NCBI GenBank assembly: GCA_037969035.1
Contig: JBBKWU010000014.1
Location: 37,004-101,003, forward strand
Direction: 5' to 3'
Source of the DNA: JBBKWU01 sp037969035
GTDB taxonomy: Bacteria > Pseudomonadota > Alphaproteobacteria > Micavibrionales > Micavibrionaceae
Length of the DNA: 64,000 nucleotides
A program made the translations under genes and the position numbers. The notes under the pieces are model-generated. The model was not told where the DNA came from. It ran no database searches and worked only from the letters and a program-made list of their open reading frames with translations. This document shows, piece by piece, positions 26,044 through 35,025 of the stretch (position 1 is its first letter; each line of letters begins with the position of its first letter).

Positions 26044-26334
26044 ATGCCTAAAGACACACATACAAAATACCCCTGCCACATGAGCAAAATGCCCAAGCTC
26101 AACCGCGCCAGTGGTCAGCTTGAAGGGGTAAAGCGTATGATTGAGGAAGGCCGTTATTGCCCTGATATCCTGACACAGCTCCGCGCGGCGCGCGCCGCCA
26201 TTAAATCACTCGAAGCCGACATCCTCGAATGTCATCTAAAATCATGCGTTGCCGAAGCCATAAAACACGGCAGCAAAGAAGATCAAGACGCAAAGCTTGA
26301 GGAAATCAAAAACCTATTCAAAAGATTTGAGTAA
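26044..26334 (+). CDS. CsoR-family metal-sensing repressor
   Basis: 96 residues, all helical, the full length of the CsoR/RcnR/FrmR family. The Cu(I)-type sensor set is present: Cys39 in 'GRYCPDIL', then His64 and Cys68 in 'CHLKSC'. FrmR lacks the third Cys and RcnR has His there, so this is the CsoR pattern. An extra Cys11 lies near the N-terminus. Apo protein would bind the palindrome at 24523-24539 and release it on metal binding. It starts immediately at the end of the upstream gene (no gap), as part of one operon. Confidence 0.9.
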   Translation: MPKDTHTKYPCHMSKMPKLNRASGQLEGVKRMIEEGRYCPDILTQLRAARAAIKSLEADILECHLKSCVAEAIKHGSKEDQDAKLEEIKNLFKRFE

Positions 26335-26337
26335 ATA

Positions 26338-27429
26338 ATGGATGATTGCTGCAAAATCCCCGAAGACAAAAAACCGCCAAACCACGATCACAAACACGAT
26401 CATGGTGATGGTTGCGGTCATCCGCAGGGCAAGTTTGATTACTTGTTATGGGGCTCGCTCTCGATTGTCACGCTTGGGATTTTTATCCATCTAAGCGGCC
26501 TGTCTATTCCTTATGTTTCTGATTTTGCCCATGCGGTTACAAAACTGATGGGTTTGATGTGGTGGGGGATTGCCTTTGGTCTTATCGCTGTTGGCTTTAT
26601 GAACAAAGTACCGCGCACTTATTTCAACGCAATCCTTGGCAAAGGTGACACGGCAGGCGGCATTTTCCGCGCGGCACTTGCAGGGCTTTTGCTTGATCTC
26701 TGCTCCCACGGGATTTTGATGGTCGGTGCAAAACTGTATGAGCGCGGCGCAAGTCTGGCGCAAATCATGACGTTCCTGATCGCAAGCCCATGGAATTCCA
26801 TCACCCTCACCCTTATTCTTATCTCATTGATTGGGCTGCCTTGGACGCTTGTGTTTATTGCGGCCTCAGCCGTGATCGCCATTATCACGGGATTTATGTT
26901 TATGGCTCTGGTCAAACGCGGCGTGTTACCACCGAACCCGAACACCACCGATATGCCTGATGATTTCAAAATCATGGATGATGCAAAAAAACGCCTCAAA
27001 GGCTTCCGCCCGAGCATTCCTTTCTTTACCTCCATCATTACCGAAGGTGCTAGTGAAGCCAAAATGGTGCTGCGTTGGTTGTTTTTTGGGACAATTTTGG
27101 CCGCACTGATCCAAGCCTTTGTGCCGACAGATATGATCCAAACGTGGTTCGGGCCGACAATGCTTGGCTTACTTTTGACCTTGCTGGCCACCACCGTGAT
27201 CGAGGTTTGCTCCGAAGGCTCAACCCCGATTGGCGCTGATCTTGTCACGCGCGCGGGTGCGCCGGGTAATGGTTTTGCGTTCCTCATGGCGGGTGTGTCC
27301 ACCGACTACACCGAAATGCTCGTCATCCGTGAGTTTACAAAAAGTTGGAAAACGGCGCTGTTCTTGCCGCTCCTCACTGTCCCACAAGTCCTTGTGATCG
27401 GTTACATTATGAACATGACAGCACATTAA
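26338..27429 (+). CDS. SO_0444-type Cu/Zn efflux permease (COG0701 family)
   Basis: 363 residues. A metal-binding N-terminus ('MDDCCKIPEDKKPPNH' followed by His/Asp repeats and 'GDGCGHP') leads into about eight membrane helices of the DUF318/COG0701 permease family. Two related halves are visible ('GIFRAALAGLLLDLCSHGI' region and 'LLATTVIEVCSEGSTPIG'), each with conserved small and acidic/Cys residues in the membrane. Members with Cys/His-rich N-termini are annotated as Cu/Zn efflux transporters. It is preceded by the CsoR gene with a 3-base gap and is probably the effector of the operon, moving metal out of the cytoplasm. Confidence 0.87.
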   Translation: MDDCCKIPEDKKPPNHDHKHDHGDGCGHPQGKFDYLLWGSLSIVTLGIFIHLSGLSIPYVSDFAHAVTKLMGLMWWGIAFGLIAVGFMNKVPRTYFNAILGKGDTAGGIFRAALAGLLLDLCSHGILMVGAKLYERGASLAQIMTFLIASPWNSITLTLILISLIGLPWTLVFIAASAVIAIITGFMFMALVKRGVLPPNPNTTDMPDDFKIMDDAKKRLKGFRPSIPFFTSIITEGASEAKMVLRWLFFGTILAALIQAFVPTDMIQTWFGPTMLGLLLTLLATTVIEVCSEGSTPIGADLVTRAGAPGNGFAFLMAGVSTDYTEMLVIREFTKSWKTALFLPLLTVPQVLVIGYIMNMTAH

Positions 27430-27439
27430 GCAGAGACAC

Positions 27440-27634
27440 ATGACAGATAAAGACAGCAAACAAACAGAAATCAACGATATGGACAAACCCGTGCCACCTG
27501 TTACGGGCGAGCCTCACACAACGCCTTACCCCGATGGTGTGAACGATGTCTCACCACCAAAAGATGAAGGCGTGCCCGAGCAGGACGAAAAACTCAGCCC
27601 TCTACGAGCGTTTGCGGCGTTATTCGGATTTTAG
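27440..27634 (+). CDS. Small acidic Pro-rich protein at the end of the metal operon
   Basis: 64 residues, rich in Asp, Glu and Pro, ending in a short hydrophobic segment ('LRAFAALFGF'). It has no signal peptide and no recognised domain. It starts 10 bases after the permease, so it is likely co-transcribed. It could be an intrinsically disordered accessory protein; the function is unknown. Confidence 0.5.
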   Translation: MTDKDSKQTEINDMDKPVPPVTGEPHTTPYPDGVNDVSPPKDEGVPEQDEKLSPLRAFAALFGF

Positions 27635-27660
27635 TGAAGCTAGGAATATAGCGAAGATAT

Positions 27661-28062
27661 TCAGCGACGCTTCTTTGCGCAGGGATATTGTTCATGCAAC
27701 GCCATAGTGACCGCAGGAGCCGCCACAAACGCATCATGCGTGTGTGTTTTATTCAAGAAGATCAAAACGGTTTTGTGCAAATCCCACATCTTCACGCCAT
27801 CAGGAATGCAGATATCCACGCGTGGGGCAAGGTTGAGCGAGCCTAGAACATTGTGATAATCAACAACACCTGAGATATAAGCCTGACAGGCGGTAAAGCC
27901 GCCGGGGACTTTCTCTCTGCCCTGCTTATCAATGCTGCACATCTCACGCAAGTAAGCGCCAGAAAAACGAGCCGTCGCCGCATTTGAAGGGAGGGAGTAA
28001 GTAATGGCAACAAGCACTATAAATAGAAACGATATGTGTCGTATATGTGACCTAAGAGCCAT
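27661..28062 (-). CDS. Secreted Rap1a/Tai-like four-cysteine protein
   Basis: 133 residues. A signal peptide (ending about 'PSNAA') precedes a small helical domain with the Rap1a/Tai pattern: Cys in 'LREMCSID', Cys in 'FTACQAYISGVVDYH', Cys in 'DICIPDGV' and a final 'EQYPC', expected to form two disulphides. The founding members are immunity proteins against type VI amidases, but alphaproteobacteria carry many members outside such systems and no effector gene is adjacent here. The start overlaps the end of the upstream gene by 11 bases. Confidence 0.72.
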   Translation of the reverse strand: MALRSHIRHISFLFIVLVAITYSLPSNAATARFSGAYLREMCSIDKQGREKVPGGFTACQAYISGVVDYHNVLGSLNLAPRVDICIPDGVKMWDLHKTVLIFLNKTHTHDAFVAAPAVTMALHEQYPCAKKRR

Positions 28063-29236
28063 CCCTATCAGCCTTCAACTGTTTTAAAACATCGAAAGGA
28101 GAGTTGCTTTTTTCATTGGCGGGCGCGCTATAAATACGAGGTGTGTTTTGCACTTCGCGTTTTTGGTCTTTCTTATATGGCTTACCTTTACCAGCTTGTG
28201 GCTTTTTATCTTTGTTCTTGAATGTCTTTTTCTGAGACGCGCCGTCGCTATCTTTATCTTGCGCTGGCTTTTTATACGGTTGTTTAGCCGCATGCGCCTT
28301 GCCTTTTTTCAATGCAAATGTCGCAAGCTCTGGCTTAACCTGAACCTTCGCTGCCTCAGGCTTTGCATCAGCGGCAACGTCAACTGTAACTTCAGCAGGT
28401 GCAGCCTCGACAGGCGCAACCTCAGCCGCTTTATCAGCCGTAGCCGTAGCTTCAACTACAACCTCATCCACCTTTTCATCCGCAGGATCATGGATCTTCG
28501 TATGTCCCATAGACGCAAGAACCGCATACAGATCAGGGATAGAACAACCCAACCATTCCGCCATTTCGTGCTTAGCTTTAAAACGCCCTTTATCCGCGGT
28601 GTCGTAAATCAAGTTGATCACACGGTCGAGCATATCAATCCGCACGCTACGTCCGCCATAAACGGGATAGCTAATCGCGCGGTAAAAATCGTGGTTAATA
28701 TCGGCGCCTTCTGCGATCTTCGCAGATACAATCCCATCCGAAGGCACATTCGCAGGCAGTGGCTTATCATTATAAAGCGACCACAACAGCGCACGCAAAC
28801 GCACAGCGGCTGGTTTATTCAATGTATAAAGGAATACCAAAATCGGGCCCAGCTTTACTTTGCGGGCGCGCAATGAACGGCGACCTTCTTCGTCAAGCTG
28901 TGCAATTAAACCTTCGATATCGCCGCGCGGAATAACCCCAAGTGAGGCTTTCAAACGCTTGGCAATCTCAATCGCTGTGCCAGAGATATCATCCCCCTGA
29001 TCGAGCTTCGTCAGATCTTCAACAGTTTCCGCCAAATATTGCGGCCACCATTTCTTAATATCTTCAAGCGTCAGCACAGACGGCAGCTTCACCGCTTCAA
29101 ATTCTGGCGACAGCGCATCTGCGCCTTTCACGACACGCGCGACAACCTCGCCGAGCATTGGGTTTGTGGCGTCAGGCTGGAATGTTATCTGCCCGTCTTC
29201 TTGCAATTTTAATTGCGATGTTTTCAGTATCAACAT
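28052..29236 (-). CDS. Orphan C-terminal half of an alphaproteobacterial Suv3-like helicase
   Basis: 394 residues. The first 250 match, by pattern, the region after the SF2 motor of the alphaproteobacterial Suv3/MgpS-like helicases: 'LKLQEDGQITFQPDATNP', 'KLGPILVFLYTLNKPAAVR', 'RLRALLWSLY', 'VRIDMLDRVINLIYDTA' and 'EWLGCSIPDLYAVLASMG'. The family's C-terminal 'SPFDVLKQLK' box is also present after a Lys/Ala-rich linker, which would bind nucleic acid. No Walker A, DEAD-box or helicase motif VI is present, and no helicase frame lies upstream: only 135 bases separate it from a gene on the other strand. It is either a free-standing subunit or a truncated gene. Confidence 0.7.
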   Translation of the reverse strand: MLILKTSQLKLQEDGQITFQPDATNPMLGEVVARVVKGADALSPEFEAVKLPSVLTLEDIKKWWPQYLAETVEDLTKLDQGDDISGTAIEIAKRLKASLGVIPRGDIEGLIAQLDEEGRRSLRARKVKLGPILVFLYTLNKPAAVRLRALLWSLYNDKPLPANVPSDGIVSAKIAEGADINHDFYRAISYPVYGGRSVRIDMLDRVINLIYDTADKGRFKAKHEMAEWLGCSIPDLYAVLASMGHTKIHDPADEKVDEVVVEATATADKAAEVAPVEAAPAEVTVDVAADAKPEAAKVQVKPELATFALKKGKAHAAKQPYKKPAQDKDSDGASQKKTFKNKDKKPQAGKGKPYKKDQKREVQNTPRIYSAPANEKSNSPFDVLKQLKADRDGS

Positions 29237-29371
29237 AGTTTTAAAAATTCATCCGTTTTCAGTGTTTCATTGTTTTATCAAATACATCTAGCAGATACAC
29301 CTCTTTTTTGTTAAAAAGGGCATAATTATTGAGTTTTAATCTGTTTATTTTGCTTTGCAAAGGATTCTTCC

Positions 29372-30931
29372 ATGACGATCACACGTCCTATCATCTGTTT
29401 TGCCCTCCTGATCACTCTGCTGGGTGGCTATATGCTGTCCTTTTCCGCTTATGGTGATGATAGTGACAAAGAAGTGGTGCGTCTTGAAAAAATATTCACA
29501 GAGATGTTGGCTGCTCAAGCCCAACAGATGAATTCAAACAGTGCCCAAATGGTAATGGAGGGTGATGTCATGGTTGAAAAGGCGGGCGCATATTACGCCG
29601 TGACCCTGCCCCATATCAGCATGGCCTACACAACAGGCGAACGCTTCGAGCTCGGTATTATTGCGATCAACGCTATTCCAGACAAAGACGGCACCATCAA
29701 AATGACTGTCGCCCTACCGACGCCCATGACATTTTACGGTGCCGATGGCAGCGCACTCATGAAAACAACAATCGGCGCACAATCATTATCGGGCGTCTGG
29801 CACGAAGACATGGTGAGCTTTACAAAGCTAAAAGCGCAATATAAAAACGTGCTTATCCAATCGCTCACAAATAACACAAAAATCGTAATTCCTGATACGC
29901 AGATCACGGCCAATCTGGAACAAGCCGCCAATGGCAACTGGAGCGGCCCGCTGAGTTTTGATATTTACAACATGTCCATGTCATCAAAAAGCGATACAGA
30001 AACCGCCAAATTCGGTCATATTTCGGCTAATATTGGCGTGCTGGATTACTCCCTCGACACCGCCAAAAAATACGAAGAAAACTTGAACGCCTTGATGGAG
30101 AGCTTAGATGCAGGCGATGCGCCAAGTGGAAGCGGCGCACACCTCACGGCTATTTACAGCCTTGTCACCGATGTCATGATTAATGCGTGGGACGGCTTTA
30201 CAACAAACGTCACCATAGACGGTGTAAAAATTAACATGCCGCCGCATACGGGCAAAGATGCCAAACTCGTTGCGTTTGATAAAGCGGGATTCTCGTTCGA
30301 TATGAAAGGCTTCCGCAAAAACAAAGTTTCGATGCGCACGGCCTTTTTCTATGAAGGACTAAACATCCAACCGCCGCCAAAAGATTTCGATGAAGCCACA
30401 CCGACAAAAGCAAATTTTGATTTCAAGATCAGCAATCTGCCGTTCCGTGAGCTTGTTGCCCTAGGCAAAACCGCTGTCGAAGCTGGCACAACAAACCCGC
30501 AAATGTCTAAAATGGTTGGTTTGCAAGCGATGATGTCTATTCCACAACTTATCACCCAAGCAGGCACAACCCTCTCCATTGAAAACAGCTACGCAGGTAG
30601 CAACGAATATAATGTACTCGTGAATGGTGTGATGACCGCCAACCTCAAAGCCATGCTCGGTGCGACAGGCGAAAGCACTATCGAAGTGCGCGGTTTGGAT
30701 AAACTTCTACAAGTTTACAAAGACAAAGCGGCAGCCCCCGATATATCCGAAGAGGACAAAACAGACATCGCAAAAACCATCAAAGCCTTGTCCGTGATGC
30801 AACTCGTGGGACAACAAGCAAAAGACGACAAAGGCCGCCCTGTCCGTACCTACAAATTCACGTTGGATGAAAAAGGCCAAGCCTTAATGAACGGCACAGA
30901 TATCAAAGCCATCATAGACCAAACGAAATAG
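29372..30931 (+). CDS. Large secreted or periplasmic protein of unknown function
   Basis: 519 residues. An N-terminal signal peptide or anchor (about residues 8-27, 'SFSAYG') precedes long stretches of alternating beta-strand pattern and a helical region before the C-terminus. It loosely resembles the YdgA/DUF945 class of secreted bacterial proteins in size, N-terminal anchor and repetitive beta pattern, but no motif is decisive. It is monocistronic: divergent from the helicase-like gene with a 135-base shared upstream region, and followed by a 580-base gap. Confidence 0.7.
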   Translation: MTITRPIICFALLITLLGGYMLSFSAYGDDSDKEVVRLEKIFTEMLAAQAQQMNSNSAQMVMEGDVMVEKAGAYYAVTLPHISMAYTTGERFELGIIAINAIPDKDGTIKMTVALPTPMTFYGADGSALMKTTIGAQSLSGVWHEDMVSFTKLKAQYKNVLIQSLTNNTKIVIPDTQITANLEQAANGNWSGPLSFDIYNMSMSSKSDTETAKFGHISANIGVLDYSLDTAKKYEENLNALMESLDAGDAPSGSGAHLTAIYSLVTDVMINAWDGFTTNVTIDGVKINMPPHTGKDAKLVAFDKAGFSFDMKGFRKNKVSMRTAFFYEGLNIQPPPKDFDEATPTKANFDFKISNLPFRELVALGKTAVEAGTTNPQMSKMVGLQAMMSIPQLITQAGTTLSIENSYAGSNEYNVLVNGVMTANLKAMLGATGESTIEVRGLDKLLQVYKDKAAAPDISEEDKTDIAKTIKALSVMQLVGQQAKDDKGRPVRTYKFTLDEKGQALMNGTDIKAIIDQTK

Positions 30932-31513
30932 CCACGCGTTCACGAATGCGCCGCTTTCCCGTTCTGCTCCATCATCATTGTGCCAAAGCATGACGCACTG
31001 ACGCTGTAGTCACGCCCGCAAGCCGCCCGCCTCAAACGCGCTGAATAACCACCACCGCTCTAAGTGCTGCGGTTTTCAACAAGGCCAGATCACACCGCTT
31101 CACGCCAACCTCATTTTATAGTCGTTGCTAAACACTTCATCGTCGTGTCCATTTATTTTGTGACATCGTTACTCACGCCTTACGCTGCGTCGCTTATGTC
31201 TTTTCACAAAACAACACAAAAAAAACCATCACCTCCGCAAGCCGCACCGCCTATGCGTCACCGCACCTACCAAAAAAGAAGCTCTGTAAATACATTGCTA
31301 AAAACTTGCGTGAAGAGGAATTTTATCCTATAGTGGTTTGGCTCACTACAACACAGCCCTTCACAATTTTTCATTATGAAAATACTGCGCTGCCAAAAAA
31401 AATGAACTGATAAAAATCGTTTAAAAACAATGTGGTAATAAAAATTTTACACTAAATTTTTGAAAAGCAAAGTGAAGGAATCTCAGGGAACGTCAGAGAA
31501 TACTAGATAACAG
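30932..31513. other. Long gap without a supported gene
   Basis: The 582-base gap holds one 89-codon frame (31064-31333) with no ribosome site and unusual composition, which I do not accept as a gene. The right third is very AT-rich. I see no tRNA, tmRNA, SRP RNA or RNase P signature, and no strong terminator hairpin after the gene that ends at 30931. It may hold degraded coding sequence or an unrecognised small RNA. Confidence 0.4.
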
Positions 31514-32671
31514 CTAGAGCAAGTAAGACAACAGGCTGTTCAATCTCTGTAGCCCGTCTTTGGTTGGGATAATCATCTCGCCGTCATATATCAACAGCCC
31601 CTCATCCACCAATGCGGTGATCTTGTCGAGGGCGATCATCTCTTGCCATTTCGCGCCTGTTTCCGCTTCAATTTTTGAAAGCGCCATGCCGCGCGGCAAT
31701 CGTAATCCCATCATAAGGGCCTCGATACCGCGATCCTTATGGCTCAACACCTCAAACGGGTGAGCGCCATGTCCGTTCTCCGCCACGCGCTGCAAGTAGA
31801 TCTCGGGCGCACGATGTGCACGGGTCGCAAACTTCGCCCCGTCCGCCAACGTAATCCGCCCATGCGCCCCAGGGCCAATACCAACGTAATCGCCATACTG
31901 CCAATACGTCAGATTATGCGCGCTTTCCTGCCCGATGGTCGCGTAATTAGAAACCTCATAGCACGGCATCCCTGCCGCCCTGAGCATCTCATCGGTAAGC
32001 TCATACAAATCCGCCGCCAGATCAGGTTGCGGAATTTGGAAATCACCGCGCTGATACTGCGTGAAAAACGGAGTGCCGCGCTCAATCGTAAGCTGGTAAA
32101 GCGAGATATGTCCGTTGGCCTCATCTATCGCCTCGGCAAGCTCTTCGCGCCATGCTTCCAAGGTCTGTTTCGGGCGGGCGTAGATTAGATCAATGCTGTA
32201 CCGCTCAAACGTGTCGCGGGCGATTTGGATGGCTTTGCGTGCCTCGGCAACGCTGTGCTGCCGCCCTAAGAACTTCAGCTCATCATCGCGCAATGATTGC
32301 ACCCCAATAGACACGCGGTTCACCCCTGCCTCGCGAAAGGCTTTGAACTTCTCTGCTTCAATCGAGGTTGGATTGGCTTCTAACGTAATCTCCACATGGT
32401 TGGTGGCATAACCCCAAACGCTGCGGATCTTATCGATCACTGCACCAACCGTTTTCGGATGCATCAATGAGGGCGTACCACCACCGAAGAAGATCGAGCT
32501 CACCTTACGGTTTGGCATCATTTCGGCGTAATGGTCAATCTCGCGGCATAGCGCCGCGCACCACGCGTCATGGTCAATCTCTTTACGAACGTGGGAGTTG
32601 AAATCGCAATACGGGCATTTGGAGGCACAAAACGGCCAATGCACATAAACGCCGAATAAATCCGTGCTCAT
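31514..32671 (-). CDS. hemW: Radical SAM heme chaperone HemW
   Basis: 385 residues from the chosen start. It belongs to the HemN-like radical SAM family; HemW proteins bind heme and deliver it to respiratory enzymes rather than oxidising coproporphyrinogen. The 4Fe-4S/SAM motif is Cys-x3-Cys-x2-Cys in 'PFCASKCPYCDFNSH', with 'FFGGGTPSLM' just after. I chose the ATG at 32671 because it sits one base beyond the rdgB stop codon and gives the normal N-terminus 'FGVYVHWPFC'; an ATG at 32707 in frame is possible but would overlap rdgB. It is the last gene of the rph-rdgB-hemW run, a common alphaproteobacterial order. Confidence 0.93.
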   Translation of the reverse strand: MSTDLFGVYVHWPFCASKCPYCDFNSHVRKEIDHDAWCAALCREIDHYAEMMPNRKVSSIFFGGGTPSLMHPKTVGAVIDKIRSVWGYATNHVEITLEANPTSIEAEKFKAFREAGVNRVSIGVQSLRDDELKFLGRQHSVAEARKAIQIARDTFERYSIDLIYARPKQTLEAWREELAEAIDEANGHISLYQLTIERGTPFFTQYQRGDFQIPQPDLAADLYELTDEMLRAAGMPCYEVSNYATIGQESAHNLTYWQYGDYVGIGPGAHGRITLADGAKFATRAHRAPEIYLQRVAENGHGAHPFEVLSHKDRGIEALMMGLRLPRGMALSKIEAETGAKWQEMIALDKITALVDEGLLIYDGEMIIPTKDGLQRLNSLLSYLL

Positions 32672-32672
32672 G

Positions 32673-33281
32673 CTAGGCACGCTTTCTGGTGGCAAAGCAT
32701 CCATCAAACATCGCGCGTAACGCTTTACCGCGATGGCTCAACTTCTGTTTTTCAGCCATGCCCATCTCGGCAAATGTCGTGGTAAACCCTTTGGGTTGAA
32801 ACACAGGGTCATAGCCATGTCCCTGCTCGCCACGCATCGGCCAGACAATCTCGCCCTCGCAACGCGCTTCGAATGTTTCGATATGCCCATCAGGCCATGC
32901 AAGCGCCAACACACAAACAAACGCTGCCGAACGATCAGGGTTATCCCCCAACTCGTCATGAACCCGCGTCATCGCCATTTTGAAATCTTTGCTTTCCCCA
33001 CCCCAGCGCGCCGAATAAATACCCGGTGCGCCATCAAGTGCTGTCACCGCCAGACCGCTGTCATCAGACAACGCAGGCAAGCCGCTTTCTTTCATCGCGC
33101 TGACCGCTTTGATAATCGCATTCTCGACGAAGGTAACGCCCGTTTCCTCTGGCTCACTCAAGCCCAGCGTTGCCGCCGTTGGAAAGCTCTGCACATAGCC
33201 CGAAAGCAAGTCCGAGATTTCCTCGACCTTGCCTTTGTTATGGGTCGCCAGAACCAGCGTATCACCGTCAAATTGCCGCAT
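32673..33281 (-). CDS. rdgB: dITP/XTP pyrophosphatase (Ham1/RdgB)
   Basis: 202 residues. It hydrolyses non-canonical purine nucleoside triphosphates (ITP, dITP, XTP) to monophosphates, keeping them out of DNA and RNA. Visible motifs are 'LVLATHNKGKVEEI' at the N-terminus, 'ALSDDSGLAVTALDGAPGIYSAR', and 'GYDPVFQP' with 'LSHRGKAL' near the end. I start at the ATG at 33281, four bases after the rph stop; the in-frame start at 33314 would overlap rph and adds an unconserved N-terminus. It lies between rph and hemW in one operon. Confidence 0.95.
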   Translation of the reverse strand: MRQFDGDTLVLATHNKGKVEEISDLLSGYVQSFPTAATLGLSEPEETGVTFVENAIIKAVSAMKESGLPALSDDSGLAVTALDGAPGIYSARWGGESKDFKMAMTRVHDELGDNPDRSAAFVCVLALAWPDGHIETFEARCEGEIVWPMRGEQGHGYDPVFQPKGFTTTFAEMGMAEKQKLSHRGKALRAMFDGCFATRKRA

Positions 33282-33285
33282 AGGG

Positions 33286-34023
33286 TTAAGCAGCCTTTGC
33301 CTTATCAAGACCAAGTGCTTGGTTTTGGGCGGTGTTCAGCTCTGAACAGCCCTTTTTGGCAAACGCCAAAAGCTTCATAAATTCAGCTTCTGAGTATGGC
33401 TCTTGCTCGGCAGTTGCTTGGATTTCAACCAAGCCCCCTTTGCCTGTGATGACAAAGTTTGCATCGGTTTCAGCGACAGAATCTTCGGCGTAATCAAGAT
33501 CAAGCACGGCTGTGCCGTTATAGATACCGCATGAAATCGCAGCAATACTGTCTGTCATCGGGATTTCTTTCAAAACACCAATCGTAACCAAGTGCTGCAT
33601 CGCCAAATGAAGCGCAACATATGCGCCCGTGATTGACGCTGTGCGTGTGCCGCCATCGGCTTGGATAACATCACAGTCAATCCGCACCTGACGCTCACCC
33701 AGTTTTTTAAGATCAACGATAGAGCGCAATGAGCGTCCAATAAGGCGCTGAATTTCTTGTGTGCGACCAGATTGTTTACCACGTGCCGCTTCACGATCCA
33801 TGCGTGTGCCTGTGGAGCGTGGCAACATACCGTATTCGCCTGTGACCCAACCTTTGCCTGAATTACGCATCCAGCCGGGTACGTTTTCCTCAACACTGGC
33901 AGTACACAACACATGCGTATCACCGAATTTCGCCATGCATGACCCTTCGGCGTGTTTGGAAACATTGGTGATTAATTCTACTTTGCGCATTGCGTTTGGT
34001 TCGCGGCCTGAAGGTCTTGTCAT
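33286..34023 (-). CDS. rph: Ribonuclease PH
   Basis: 245 residues. This phosphorolytic 3'-to-5' exoribonuclease trims tRNA precursors. The N-terminus 'RPSGREPNAMRKVEL' is typical, followed by 'EGSCMAKFGDTHVLC', 'GWVTGEYGMLPRSTG', 'QEIQRLIGRSLRS' and 'IDCDVIQADGGTRTASI'. Size matches the family (about 240). It is the first gene of the rph-rdgB-hemW run. hrcA, which is often the divergent neighbour of rph in alphaproteobacteria, lies on the other side of one GNAT gene. Confidence 0.97.
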   Translation of the reverse strand: MTRPSGREPNAMRKVELITNVSKHAEGSCMAKFGDTHVLCTASVEENVPGWMRNSGKGWVTGEYGMLPRSTGTRMDREAARGKQSGRTQEIQRLIGRSLRSIVDLKKLGERQVRIDCDVIQADGGTRTASITGAYVALHLAMQHLVTIGVLKEIPMTDSIAAISCGIYNGTAVLDLDYAEDSVAETDANFVITGKGGLVEIQATAEQEPYSEAEFMKLLAFAKKGCSELNTAQNQALGLDKAKAA

Positions 34024-34134
34024 TGGTCTATATCCTCTTTGTTAAATGATCCCGCACTTTAGCGTCCATATAAAAATTGTCAAACGCTGACGATGCTTTT
34101 ATAGTGGTTGGCCATATATATAAGAGTAAAAACA

Positions 34135-35025
34135 ATGACAGTCCGCATTTTACACAAAGGCGATGAAGCGCCATTAGAAAACTTTCTGAAAGATCATGCC
34201 GAAACAAGCATGTTTTTGCGTAGTAATATGCGTAAGGTTGGTATTGAATATAAAAATGCCGCCTATCACGGTGATTATTACGGCTCATTCGATGACAGTG
34301 GCGCGATCAAAGGTGTTTTGGCGCATTACTGGAACAATAACCTTATGACGCAAGCACCAGACAAAAGCGTTCTTACAGATTTGGTCAATTATTTTCGCAG
34401 CCAAACGACACGTCCTATCGGCGGTATTTTAGGGCCTGACGCTCAAGTGTTGGCTGTGATTAATGATTTGGCAATTCCCGAAACCGCCTTTGGGAAAAAC
34501 AGTAAAGAAGGGCTTTATACGCTTGATCTTGATAAACTCGCCATCCCCGCCAACCATGATGCTGCGCGTTACAAAATGGTTGCCGCACGGGATATCGGAA
34601 AAGCTATACTTACTGATTGGCTAAAAGGCTTTAATATTGAAGCACTCGGATCTGATGATAATGAAGAGTTAAGTGAATCAATCAACAATGATGTTGCTCT
34701 CACAATGAAAGAAGACCGCCGTTGGGCTTTAATTTTTGATGAAAAACCCGTGGCATTGAGCGGCTTTAACGCGCAGCTTCCTGACATTGTTCAAATAGGC
34801 CCTGTCTGGACACCACCTGAACATCGCAGCAATGGCTACGCCCGTATGATCGTGGCATTAAGCCTGCAACAAGCAAAAGAGTGCGGCGTAAAATCATCTG
34901 TGCTGGTTGCGGATAACCCGCCTGCGATCAAAGCTTATGAATCCATTGGTTATCAGAAAAATGGTTCATTCCGTCTTTCATTGTTAAAACAGCCCATGTC
35001 CATCACACAGAAAATGGCGCTATGA
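34135..35025 (+). CDS. GNAT-family N-acetyltransferase
   Basis: 296 residues from the ATG at 34135 (an in-frame TTG at 34108 would add nine residues). The C-terminal GNAT fold has the acetyl-CoA motif A around 'VWTPPEHRSNGYARMIVALSL' and motif B 'DNPPAIKAYESIGYQ'. The N-terminal 170 residues form a second, weaker GNAT-like lobe, as in two-domain acetyltransferases. The substrate is unknown. The gene overlaps hrcA by four bases (ATGA), so it is coupled to the heat-shock repressor, and it is divergent from rph. Confidence 0.82.
   Translation: MTVRILHKGDEAPLENFLKDHAETSMFLRSNMRKVGIEYKNAAYHGDYYGSFDDSGAIKGVLAHYWNNNLMTQAPDKSVLTDLVNYFRSQTTRPIGGILGPDAQVLAVINDLAIPETAFGKNSKEGLYTLDLDKLAIPANHDAARYKMVAARDIGKAILTDWLKGFNIEALGSDDNEELSESINNDVALTMKEDRRWALIFDEKPVALSGFNAQLPDIVQIGPVWTPPEHRSNGYARMIVALSLQQAKECGVKSSVLVADNPPAIKAYESIGYQKNGSFRLSLLKQPMSITQKMAL

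Noticed and set aside
25639..26334. Calling the metal operon a mercury (mer) operon
   Set aside because: The MerT-like CC protein and HMA protein fit, but the regulator is CsoR, not MerR, and there is no MerA; the permease points to Cu/Zn-type efflux.
26619..27302. 227-codon minus-strand frame opposite the permease gene
   Set aside because: Shadow of the membrane-protein codons; no ribosome site and no operon context.
27661..28062. Calling the Rap1a/Tai-like gene a type VI immunity gene
   Set aside because: No amidase effector or type VI gene is adjacent, and the family is widespread outside such systems.
31064..31333. 89-codon plus-strand frame in the long gap
   Set aside because: No ribosome site, mixed low-complexity composition, and no domain-like pattern.
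34024..34134. Possible CIRCE element upstream of the GNAT-hrcA unit
   Set aside because: TTAGCGT and ACGCTGA occur there, but the arms do not match TTAGCACTC/GAGTGCTAA or its spacing.
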